In this document: positions 1 through 6,473 of the stretch, in pieces | How positions within the stretch are numbered: position 1 is the stretch's first letter | Layout: the number at the start of each line of letters is the position of its first letter | From: Deltaproteobacteria bacterium | GTDB taxonomy: Bacteria > Desulfobacterota > Syntrophia > Syntrophales > Smithellaceae | Length of the DNA: 33,439 nt | Direction of reading: 5' to 3' | Assembly: GCA_025361065.1 (NCBI GenBank) | Contig: JANYAY010000119.1 | Span: forward strand, 1-33,439 | Notes under the pieces: generated by a model | Seen by the model: only the letters and a program-made list of their open reading frames with translations | Told to the model about the DNA's origin: nothing | Databases searched by the model: none | Translations under genes and position numbers: made by a program

Positions 1-1
1 A

Positions 2-1024
2 ATCTCAACAAAATTCCATTATGAAGTCAGAATCATTGCTAAAGACGGCACCATAAAATGGATCGATCTCTCCAGTGATACTATATTCCTCAAAGGTAGT
101 CCTGCCGGGATAGTTTCGGCTGTGGATATTACCGAACGCAAACGGATGGAGAATGAGCTGCTGGAGAAGGAGGAGTTATTAAGAATAAACATGGATGAGG
201 CTCCGGATGCTGTTTACATGAACGATTGGGAAGGCAAGTTTATTTATGCCAACTCTTTATGCGAAAAGATAACCGGTTACAAGAAGGAGGAGTTTGTCGG
301 CAAAAAAATTAATGAAATAAATGGCCTTACGGCAAGCAGCCGGATTACAGCCTTCGAGATGGTCCGGCAAAGTGAAATGGGTAAAAAGACATCTATTGCT
401 GAGCTGGAGCTCATAATAAAAGACGGTCGCATTATACCTGTGGAGCTGAAGATCTGTGTGTTACTGCGCAATGGTAAAAAAGTGGTACTTGGTTTTTTCA
501 GAGACATTTCCACCCGGAAGAACACGGAAGAGGAATTGGAAAGGCACAGAGAGCATCTGGCGAACATGGTTAAGGAACGAACGGAGGAGTTGGAAACCAA
601 GAACATAACTCTTCAGGAACTCAATACGACGTTGAAAGTTCTCTTGAAGCAAAGGGAAAATGATAAGAAGGACCTGGAAGAAAGATTCGTTATGAATATA
701 CGAAATTTGGTTCTCCCCTATGTTGAACAGATGAAAAAAAGACTTCTCGATGTCGGGCAGCGATCCTATCTTGATATTATAGAAACACACCTCCATGATA
801 TTGCCACACCTCTGATGAAAAACCTGCGACAGTTCAACCTTACCCCCAAAGAAATCAAGGTAGCTGCCCTCGTAAGGCAGGGCAAGTCGACAAAGGAAAT
901 TGCAGGAATATTAGGATTAGCTGCCAGCTCAATAGACAGTCACAGGAAATCTATTAGAAATAAAATAGGCTTAAGTGATCGAAAAATTAATCTTCAAACG
1001 CATTTAGAACTCCTCGAGCATTAG
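2..1024 (+). CDS. PAS-PAS-LuxR type sensory transcriptional regulator (5'-truncated)
   Basis: The reading frame is open from base 2, so the gene begins outside the window. The first in-frame GTG (122) lies inside a PAS/PAC domain end (WIDLSSDTIFLKG, then VDITERKRM) and is not a plausible start. A second complete PAS domain follows (INMDEAPDAVYMND through FFRDISTRK). Next comes a charged coiled coil of roughly 70 residues, then a C-terminal LuxR-type helix-turn-helix (LTPKEIKVAALVRQGKSTKEI, then SSIDSHRKSIRNKIGL). No histidine kinase or receiver domain is visible in the part present. The protein is probably a cytoplasmic ligand- or redox-sensing transcription factor, a layout common in Desulfobacterota. 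Its targets are unknown. The CheY/CheX genes downstream are the nearest candidates, by position only. Confidence 0.85.
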   Translation: MSTKFHYEVRIIAKDGTIKWIDLSSDTIFLKGSPAGIVSAVDITERKRMENELLEKEELLRINMDEAPDAVYMNDWEGKFIYANSLCEKITGYKKEEFVGKKINEINGLTASSRITAFEMVRQSEMGKKTSIAELELIIKDGRIIPVELKICVLLRNGKKVVLGFFRDISTRKNTEEELERHREHLANMVKERTEELETKNITLQELNTTLKVLLKQRENDKKDLEERFVMNIRNLVLPYVEQMKKRLLDVGQRSYLDIIETHLHDIATPLMKNLRQFNLTPKEIKVAALVRQGKSTKEIAGILGLAASSIDSHRKSIRNKIGLSDRKINLQTHLELLEH

Positions 1025-1156
1025 GGAATTTTTCTCCCCATTATCCACCAGATTAAACGCCATTGACATTCCTGCCAACTTGTTTATTGTCACAAAGTTA
1101 ATTACTTCTGTCCGAAAACATACAAAGAGCTCTAAAATTAATGAGGAGGACAAAAT

Positions 1157-1351
1157 ATGAAAAACACGGAAATGAAGGTTGAAGACAATATACTGACTAT
1201 TAAAGTTGATCTATCCAAAGAATTTGGTCCTTCGTCATCAGGCAAGACCATTATCATTGCATCAACGGAAGGGAATATTCCTATTCCCGAGAAGGAAAAC
1301 ATTAAGATAGGATTTAATGTTTATAAGAAGAAGGATGTGCAAGAAGTTTAG
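1157..1351 (+). CDS. Small conserved protein of unknown function (64 aa)
   Basis: The ATG is preceded by a strong Shine-Dalgarno sequence (GAGGAGG, about 1143-1149). The protein begins with alternating hydrophobic residues suggesting beta strands, then a conserved-looking core FGPSSSGKTIIIASTEGN, and ends with GFNVYKKK. This pattern (PSxSGKTxxxASTxGN, then GxNxYxKK) resembles a family of about 60-residue hypothetical proteins that I recall from proteobacteria and phage-like regions. The GK[ST] string is not a Walker A motif, because it lacks the GxxxxGK context. No signal peptide or membrane segment is visible. It stands alone, 132 bp after the LuxR regulator and 75 bp before the CheY gene. 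The function is unknown. Confidence 0.7.
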   Translation: MKNTEMKVEDNILTIKVDLSKEFGPSSSGKTIIIASTEGNIPIPEKENIKIGFNVYKKKDVQEV

Positions 1352-1426
1352 AAATAGATTTTTCCGGAGAGATGGGAAAATATCTCCAGCTACATCCTTC
1401 TGCGCAAATAAAAGGTAGGCATAGTA

Positions 1427-1810
1427 GTGAATAAAGACATCTCCATAATGATCGTCGATGATAATGAACCCATGAGGCTTGTTATAAAAGCTATGCTGGA
1501 AGAAGAAGGCTATAAAAATTTTGTTGAAGCGGAAGACGGTGTCTCGGCCTTCATGATTTTGAAGAATCAGAAGACAGATTTAATTATATCCGACTGGAAT
1601 ATGCTGGAAATGACAGGGATTGAGCTTTTGAAAAAGGTCCGAGCTGATAAGGAAATCGCCCCAACTCCTTTTATTATAGTATCCGGGGAAGGTCTCGATA
1701 GTAGCAAGGATCAGGCCTGCAAATACGGCGCCAATGCTTTTATTACCAAACCATTCAGACAAGATGAACTGATCATCAGCATTACCCGGGTCATGGAACA
1801 AACGGCATAA
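1427..1810 (+). CDS. CheY-like single-domain response regulator
   Basis: This is a stand-alone receiver domain of 127 residues with no output domain. The key residues are in place: acidic pair D11-D12, phospho-acceptor D56 (IISDWNM), hydroxyl switch residue S86 (IVSGE), aromatic switch F105 and conserved lysine K108 (TKPF). The start is GTG at 1427, preceded by AAAGGTAGG at 1411-1419. The next gene, 24 bp downstream, encodes a CheX-like phosphatase, which would dephosphorylate a CheY-type protein. The two probably form a local phosphorelay unit. No kinase is present in the window, so the phosphate donor is not identified. SDWNM in place of the SDxxMP seen in classic CheY is also common in stand-alone receivers of environmental bacteria. 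Confidence 0.93.
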   Translation: MNKDISIMIVDDNEPMRLVIKAMLEEEGYKNFVEAEDGVSAFMILKNQKTDLIISDWNMLEMTGIELLKKVRADKEIAPTPFIIVSGEGLDSSKDQACKYGANAFITKPFRQDELIISITRVMEQTA

Positions 1811-1834
1811 ATCTCCTGGCAGGAGGTTTGGATT

Positions 1835-2344
1835 ATGAACGTCGATGTTATTAACGCCTTCTCGGACAGTTCTATCCATGTTTTTAAAATCATGGCTTTT
1901 ATGGATGTAACTTCAGAAAAACCCTTTTTAAAAAAAGACAAGTTGGCCATAGGTGACGTTTCCGGGGTCATCGACTTTTCTGGTTCCTTGACGGGATCGT
2001 TGGCCCTGAGTTTTTCCGAGGCTTGCCTCCTCAAGGTCTTATTCAACATGATGGGAGAAGAGATCACCGGCATCAACCAGCGGGTTCAGGACACCGCCGG
2101 AGAGCTCACAAATATGATTTCCGGCGACGCCAGAAAGAGGATGCAGAGCAAAGGCCTCATTGTAACCGCCGGCATCCCTTCCGTCGTGTCCGGTAAAGGC
2201 CATGAAATTCGACATGTCCTGGATGGGCCAAGCATCATCATTCCTTTTAATACCGCCTTCGGCTCATTTGTAGTGGATGTCAATATCCAGCAAAAAAAGA
2301 ATCTACACATCCCCATACAGGCAAATAACAGAGGAGATGATTAG
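1835..2344 (+). CDS. CheX-like CheY-P phosphatase
   Basis: This 169-residue protein matches the CheC/CheX/FliY phosphatase fold. The CheX-type catalytic motif ExxN is visible as E90-L-T-N93 within AGELTNMISG. An N-terminal segment (VINAFSDSSIHVFKIM) resembles the CheX start, and the central strand region is GVIDFSGSLTGSLALSFSE. In the family, the E and N residues position water to hydrolyse aspartyl phosphate on CheY-type receivers. A good ribosome binding site (GGCAGGAGG) precedes the ATG. The gene lies 24 bp after the CheY-like gene, so co-expression and direct action on that receiver are likely. No flagellar or chemotaxis operon is near, so its role may be in non-flagellar signalling. Confidence 0.85.
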   Translation: MNVDVINAFSDSSIHVFKIMAFMDVTSEKPFLKKDKLAIGDVSGVIDFSGSLTGSLALSFSEACLLKVLFNMMGEEITGINQRVQDTAGELTNMISGDARKRMQSKGLIVTAGIPSVVSGKGHEIRHVLDGPSIIIPFNTAFGSFVVDVNIQQKKNLHIPIQANNRGDD

Positions 2345-2655
2345 AATGCTCTCCGGATGGCGGCTTTGGATGCAACAACGCTTCAACGGAAACTGTATCT
2401 CCGTCCAAGATCAAATGGCATTGGTTTTAGGACCACTTTCAACAGTAATCGATGCTTTGCAAAGCAGAAGCCATGTACACCTGCGTAGGTAAAATAGTCA
2501 CCGAGATATGACTAAATTGGACACTGCCTGTCAAGCCAAATATAGGTCAGAACAAGATCGGCAAATCTTGGTGGTTGGACAAGGGCGAAGTAATGATGAG
2601 AATTACGGCTACGAAACCAAAGGTAAAGCCCGCGGGCTAACAAGCAGGGAGAAAA
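2345..2655 (+). other. 311-bp gap without a convincing gene
   Basis: This gap separates the CheX-like and HD-GYP genes. Short frames exist: one of about 48 codons starting at 2346, and one of about 57 codons starting near 2508 and running into the HD-GYP gene in another frame. They lack good ribosome binding sites and resemble no family I recognise. No tRNA, terminator with a T-tract, or c-di-GMP riboswitch core could be recognised. It may be a decayed gene or an untranslated leader. Confidence 0.4.
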
Positions 2656-3633
2656 GTGAAAAAAGCATTACCCGTAAATAAACTGAAAGTCGGCATGTAT
2701 GTCCTGATGCCCATGTCCTGGACAGACCATCCCTTTTTAAAAAGCCAGTTCCTGTTGACCTCCGGGTTCCAGATAACAAAGATGATCGGGGCTGGCATGA
2801 AGGAAGTGCTGGTGGATTTCAGCAAAAGCCAGGTTATGGACGAGGAGCAGGCACCAGTCGTGGTCGTACCTGAAAAACCAGGAAATGAGGTGGTCCTGGA
2901 TGAACTGCGGGAAACCATCTTCGACAAGACGCTTCCCCCTCTGACGAAGGCGAAACAGGTCCATCAGTACTCGGGGGAGATGATCAAGAATCTGCTGGAC
3001 AACCCGACGGCGGAAAACATCAGCGCCACGAAGCGGGCGGTGGCCGATGTGGTTGACCTGATCCTGGACGACGAGGAAACCAGTAATCACCTGATGTTGA
3101 TCACGGACCACGATTATTATACCTATACCCACTCTGTTCATGTCGGAGTCCTTTCCATTTGCCTGGCCAGGAATATCTTCCGGCGATCAAACGCCCACGA
3201 TTTCTATGAACTGGGGTCGGGGTTTTTTCTCCATGACCTGGGGAAGGTCCGCATCAATCAGGATATCATTAACAAGCCGGGAAAGTTGACGGACGAGGAA
3301 ATGGCGGATATGAAAAAACACCCGAATCTGGGATTCGGGATTCTGAATCAAACCAAGCAGATGACCAATGAGGCTAAGATCATCATCCTTCAGCATCATG
3401 AGAGGATTGACGGAACAGGTTACCCCAAGGGCATCCGGGGGGATGAGTTGCATGTTTATGGAAAAATCTGTGCCATTGCCGATGTCTACGACGCCCTGAC
3501 GACGGACCGCCCTTACCGTAAGAAAATGCAGCCTTTCGAAGGGTTAAAAATGATGAAAGAGCAGATGATGCACCATTTCCAGAAGGATATGTTCGAACAG
3601 TTTGTCCTCATGATCGCTGTAAAAAAGAATTAA
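2656..3633 (+). CDS. DUF3391 / HD-GYP domain c-di-GMP phosphodiesterase
   Basis: The 325-residue protein has an N-terminal DUF3391-like region (about 1-130; LPVNKLKVGMYVLMP, then VLVDFSKSQV) and a C-terminal HD-GYP domain (about 145-320). The metal-binding and signature residues are intact: H159 (YTHSVHVG), H193-D194 with K197 (HDLGK), H222 (KHP), H247-H248 and the GYP loop at 255-257 (HHERIDGTGYP). The sequence ends DVYDALTTDRPYRK and a short helix, as expected for the family. HD-GYP enzymes hydrolyse cyclic di-GMP to pGpG or GMP. The start is GTG at 2656, preceded by AGGGAGAAAA. The gene looks more GC-rich than the accessory DNA that follows. No input domain such as PAS or REC is fused, so control may come through the DUF3391 region or an adjacent signalling protein. 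Confidence 0.93.
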   Translation: MKKALPVNKLKVGMYVLMPMSWTDHPFLKSQFLLTSGFQITKMIGAGMKEVLVDFSKSQVMDEEQAPVVVVPEKPGNEVVLDELRETIFDKTLPPLTKAKQVHQYSGEMIKNLLDNPTAENISATKRAVADVVDLILDDEETSNHLMLITDHDYYTYTHSVHVGVLSICLARNIFRRSNAHDFYELGSGFFLHDLGKVRINQDIINKPGKLTDEEMADMKKHPNLGFGILNQTKQMTNEAKIIILQHHERIDGTGYPKGIRGDELHVYGKICAIADVYDALTTDRPYRKKMQPFEGLKMMKEQMMHHFQKDMFEQFVLMIAVKKN

Positions 3634-3830
3634 TTCCGCTTTACGTTCCCCTGCCGCAAGTTATATCCAAAGTCAGGAAGGTACGGTAAAAACCTCGGCA
3701 AGCTGCCTCTAACCGGAGAATCACCCGGATTCAGGACAGGCAAATCTAGAATTGGCTGCTCCTGCCCATTTTTTATCTGAGACCATACTTTAATTTCCGG
3801 GGTCACTTTATATTTGCATTACTGTCCTGC
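3634..3830. other. Non-coding junction between signalling genes and accessory island
   Basis: This stretch has no credible ORF. It changes from moderately GC-rich sequence after the HD-GYP stop to AT-rich sequence. No tRNA or complete insertion sequence is recognised. The text around 3790-3830 precedes the HsdM remnant in an open frame but does not resemble HsdM, suggesting a deletion junction there. Confidence 0.4.
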
Positions 3831-4072
3831 TAAAAGCCTTCGAAGACTTTCTGTATCGTTTGAATTTGCCAGAGAATAGCAAAGAAAAGATAAGCGAAAG
3901 AAGCTGGTTTTTAACACGTGAAGAGATAGAAGAGAGAAACTATGATTTAAAGGCAGTTAATAACAACGCACCGGATTTCACAGACAAGAGGACTCCGAAA
4001 GAATTGTATTCAGTAATACTTGAGGCCCAGAAAGAGATTCAAAAAGAACTCGCAGAACTGATGAAAGAATAA
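3831..4072 (+). pseudogene. C-terminal remnant of a type I restriction N6-adenine methyltransferase (HsdM)
   Basis: An open frame from 3794 to the stop at 4072 encodes about 80 recognisable residues. From FEDFLYRLN they match the extreme C-terminus of HsdM-type methyltransferases: SERSWFLTREEIEERNYDLK, then AVNNN, RTPKELYSVI and a terminal EIQKELAELMKE helix. Full HsdM proteins are about 480-550 residues, and the catalytic NPPF/NPPY and SAM-binding parts are absent. The only start candidates are TTG codons (for example 3860) without a ribosome binding site. It is best read as a relic of a deleted type I restriction-modification system. It could instead be expressed as a short protein, but nothing supports that. 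Confidence 0.6.
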
Positions 4073-4077
4073 TGAAT

Positions 4078-4128
4078 GTTCATATTTTAAATATGTTCAA
4101 TTTATATGAACACGCAAAAAAAATGAAC
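4078..4128. promoter_or_regulatory. Upstream operator copy O1 (four GTTCA/TGAAC boxes)
   Basis: Four boxes occur in the order GTTCA (4078), GTTCA (4095), TGAAC (4107), TGAAC (4124). Their starts are spaced 17, 12 and 17 bp, so the site is symmetric, with two direct half-sites in each arm. The outer arms extend to an 8-bp perfect match (ATGTTCAT at 4076 with ATGAACAT at 4123). It lies just after the HsdM remnant and 156 bp upstream of an identical arrangement at the AbiE promoter. It is probably a binding site of the AbiEi-like regulator. Confidence 0.6.
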
Positions 4129-4224
4129 ATGATTCTTGTTATATTACCGTATAATAGCATATAAGATATTGTAATATTATACTTTTCTAAATAACTTGCC
4201 CAAATCATTTATTTTCTAAATATC

Positions 4225-4253
4225 TTGACATTTGTTCATTTTTAGATTATGTT
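4225..4253 (+). promoter_or_regulatory. Promoter of the AbiE-like operon
   Basis: A perfect -35 TTGACA (4225-4230) lies 17 bp before a -10-like TATGTT (4248-4253). Transcription would start near 4260, about 30 bp before the ATG at 4290. The operator copy at 4234-4284 covers the spacer, the -10 and the start site, so a bound regulator would block RNA polymerase. Confidence 0.7.
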
Positions 4254-4284
4254 CATAATTAATGAACAAAGCGGAAAAGTGAAC
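4234..4284. promoter_or_regulatory. Promoter-proximal operator copy O2 (four GTTCA/TGAAC boxes)
   Basis: The boxes are GTTCA (4234), GTTCA (4251), TGAAC (4263) and TGAAC (4280), with the same order and the same 17-12-17 bp spacing as the upstream copy. The inner pair forms the palindrome TGTTCAT-AATTA-ATGAACA (4250-4268). AbiEi antitoxins of known type IV systems repress their own promoter by binding inverted repeats, and this site is placed to do that. Confidence 0.7.
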
Positions 4285-4289
4285 ATCCT

Positions 4290-5339
4290 ATGTATAATAC
4301 AAACAAAGATATTGAAAATGAAATCCTTAAACTTGCCGTCGAAGCATTTAGGAAGAATGTCCCTTTTCGGTTAAATGTCGAACCTTTGGTTAAACAACCT
4401 CTCTACAATTTCGATTTTCGACCGGATATGGAATTAGGTATGGAGATAAACGGTAAGGGAATCAGATATTGTGCTGAAATCAAGAATACCTTCACGAAGA
4501 CAAATATTATGTTATTGCTGATGCGCAAACAAAAAATGCCCTACCCACTTTTATTGATAGCGAAGTATGTCAACCCCCTTCTGGCAGAAGAGCTAAAGAA
4601 AGAACATATAGAATTCATCGATGCAGCTGGCAATGCGTTTATCAACCAGCCACCAATATACATTTTTTTAAAAGGTAATAGACCTCCAGAGCCCCCTGGC
4701 CAAAATCAAAACAGAACGTTTAAACCAACAGGTCTCAAAATAATTTATGCCTTTTTGTGTAATCCTAGGCTAGAGGATGCGCCATTTCGAGAAATTGCTG
4801 ATAAGGCAGATGTGGCTCTTGGAACAGTTGGCTGGTTCATGAGGGATTTAAGGGAATTAGGCTTTTTAATAGATATGGGTGGAAAAGGCTACAAACTTTT
4901 TCAGAAAAATACTTTATTCCAGCGATGGATAACTGAGTATCCAGAGCGGTTAAGACCTAAACAAATACTAGGACGTTATAAGGGTGAGTATAATGACTGG
5001 TGGAATAATAAAGAATTGCATAATTTCAAGGCAAAATGGGGTGGAGAGGTTGCTGCTGCAAAACTGACTAAATATCTTCATCCTGAAGTAATAACTATCT
5101 ATACAAAGACTGAATATCTCAATCAGCTATTACTTGAATGTAGACTTAGAAAAGATCCGGACGGTGAAGTTGAAATCCTCAAACAGTTTTGGGGCTATGA
5201 TGAAAATGCGGAACATAAGGATCTGGTTCACCCAATGCTGATTTATGCTGATCTTATGGCAACAGGAAACCAACGAAACATCGAAACTGCAAAAATGATC
5301 TATGAGGAATATATTGTTCAACTTATCAGGGAAGATTGA
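4290..5339 (+). CDS. AbiEi-like antitoxin/autorepressor with PD-(D/E)XK-like N-terminal domain
   Basis: The 349-residue protein resembles the AbiEi_2/COG4861-type family of putative type IV antitoxins. Its N-terminal domain (about 1-130) carries a PD-(D/E)XK-like signature: RPD46, then E63-I-K65 in CAEIKNTFT. The family-typical strand and turn HIEFIDAAGNAFI follows near residues 110-125. A winged helix-turn-helix lies at about 165-200 (FREIADKADVALGTVGWFMRDLRELGFLI). The rest is a helical C-terminal region. In characterised AbiE systems the antitoxin represses the operon and counters the nucleotidyltransferase toxin without stable complex formation. The partner gene overlaps its 3' end by 38 bp. 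The ribosome binding site is weak. Whether the nuclease-like fold is active cannot be judged from sequence alone. Confidence 0.8.
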   Translation: MYNTNKDIENEILKLAVEAFRKNVPFRLNVEPLVKQPLYNFDFRPDMELGMEINGKGIRYCAEIKNTFTKTNIMLLLMRKQKMPYPLLLIAKYVNPLLAEELKKEHIEFIDAAGNAFINQPPIYIFLKGNRPPEPPGQNQNRTFKPTGLKIIYAFLCNPRLEDAPFREIADKADVALGTVGWFMRDLRELGFLIDMGGKGYKLFQKNTLFQRWITEYPERLRPKQILGRYKGEYNDWWNNKELHNFKAKWGGEVAAAKLTKYLHPEVITIYTKTEYLNQLLLECRLRKDPDGEVEILKQFWGYDENAEHKDLVHPMLIYADLMATGNQRNIETAKMIYEEYIVQLIRED

Positions 5340-6171
5340 TCAGCAAACAGTAGAGGCCCTTCTCGCAATTAAGAAAGAAGCCGATATCTTAAATATCTCT
5401 TTTTTTGTGGTCGGCGCTTTTGCGAGAGATATAATATTGCAACATTGTTATGGCAGAAATCCTCGCAGAATGACCAGAGATATTGACGTAGGCATTAATG
5501 TTGCCAATTGGGAACAGTTTGACAAGTTGATTAGTGCGTTAATCTTAACGGGGAAATTTTCTCGCACAAAAGAACCTCAACGGTATTTATTCAGCAACTA
5601 TATCCCGATTGATATAGTTCCCTTTGGTGCGATTGCTGGCGAACAAGTAAAAATTGATTGGCCGCCAGAACATAAAATATTTATGAGCATATTTGGATTT
5701 AAAGAGGCGTTTGAAAATTCCATTATGATCAGATTACATTCTGATCCTGAACTCGATGTCAAAGTACCTACATTGCCAAGTTTAGCAATCATGAAACTCA
5801 TTTCATGGAAAGAAAAATATCCTGATCGTGCAAAAGATGCTGAGGATTTGCTGTTTATAATGCAGCAATACGAACATGCAGGAAATTTTGACAGGCTTTA
5901 CACGAACGAGCCTGACCTATTGAAGGAAGAAAGTTTCGACAACCAACTTGCGAGTATCAGATTACTCGGCAGAGATATGGCCATGATTGCAGGAAAAGAC
6001 ACAGCGAAGGAGATCAGAGCTATCTTAGATGCTGAAACGCAGTCTTCTCAGAATTTGATTATCAATATGATCCGGGAGAGGCAAATGTTTAAGAGAAACT
6101 TCGACACAATAAATCTTCAACTCGAAAAGCTAAAACAAGGATTTATCGAGGCCTCAGAGAGAAAGTTATAA
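5302..6171 (+). CDS. AbiEii-like nucleotidyltransferase toxin
   Basis: The 289-residue protein is a minimal nucleotidyltransferase of the AbiEii/COG2253-like group. Visible motifs are the nucleotide-binding GxxxR stretch VVGAFARD (G38-R42-D43), the metal pair D60-I-D62 (MTRDIDVGI), and a probable third carboxylate D104 (YIPIDIVPF). The family-typical helix SLAIMKLISWKEK near residue 150 is followed by KDAEDLL. AbiEii toxins transfer nucleotides, in some relatives to tRNA, and arrest growth. The ATG at 5302 overlaps the antitoxin gene by 38 bp and has no clear ribosome binding site, so expression is probably coupled to antitoxin translation. A TTG at 5314 is an alternative start. The substrate here is unknown. 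Confidence 0.82.
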   Translation: MRNILFNLSGKIDQQTVEALLAIKKEADILNISFFVVGAFARDIILQHCYGRNPRRMTRDIDVGINVANWEQFDKLISALILTGKFSRTKEPQRYLFSNYIPIDIVPFGAIAGEQVKIDWPPEHKIFMSIFGFKEAFENSIMIRLHSDPELDVKVPTLPSLAIMKLISWKEKYPDRAKDAEDLLFIMQQYEHAGNFDRLYTNEPDLLKEESFDNQLASIRLLGRDMAMIAGKDTAKEIRAILDAETQSSQNLIINMIRERQMFKRNFDTINLQLEKLKQGFIEASERKL

Positions 6172-6273
6172 GACCCCTCTGATTCGGCGATCTTCAACAT
6201 CAGGCCTTTTTGAAATAAAAAATTAATCGTGCTATGGAAATATTAAAATTATTGCGTAACTATTTGAAATTAT

Positions 6274-6350
6274 TGGTGCCCCTGGCGTGAGTCGAACACG
6301 CGGCACACGGATTAGGAATCCGTTGCTCTATCCTTCTGAGCTACAGAGGC
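6274..6350 (-). tRNA. tRNA-Arg (anticodon CCT)
   Basis: The minus strand folds into a full cloverleaf. The acceptor GCCTCTG pairs with CAGGGGC (one G-T pair). The anticodon stem ACGGA/TCCGT encloses the loop TTCCTAA, giving anticodon CCT, which reads AGG. The T arm is GCGTG-TTCGACT-CACGC, and the 3' CCA is encoded. The 3' end (6274) faces the AbiE/HsdM accessory segment. Confidence 0.96.
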
Positions 6351-6377
6351 GTTGTTGTCTAATGAGGAAGATTGTCG

Positions 6378-6406
6378 GCTTTATCATGCATTTTTCTGCC
6401 TGTCAA
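6378..6406 (-). promoter_or_regulatory. Promoter of tRNA-Arg
   Basis: On the minus strand, TTGACA (6406-6401) is followed after exactly 17 bp by TAAAGC (6383-6378). Transcription would start near 6371, about 20 bp before the mature tRNA 5' end at 6350. The same pair of hexamers with the same spacing occurs in front of greA. Confidence 0.65.
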
Positions 6407-6473
6407 TAATTACCATGTCGCGTGCTACTCTTGGCAAGGGCGGACAAATGATTTTAAAAATGTTTTACTAAGA

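Noticed and set aside
2277-2492. 71-codon plus-strand frame overlapping the end of the CheX-like gene
   Set aside because: It shares 68 bp with the CheX-like gene in another frame, has no ribosome binding site, and shows no recognisable family.
2737-3141. 134-codon minus-strand frame over the HD-GYP gene
   Set aside because: It lies fully inside a clear enzyme gene on the other strand, has no family resemblance, and mirrors the codon bias of the real gene.
3660-3740. Possible c-di-GMP (GEMM) riboswitch near the HD-GYP gene
   Set aside because: Some GC-rich pairing is present, but the conserved GEMM core and tetraloop receptor were not found, and it lies after rather than before the gene.
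6172-6273. Terminator after the toxin gene or after tRNA-Arg
   Set aside because: T-runs exist, but no stable stem precedes them on either strand.
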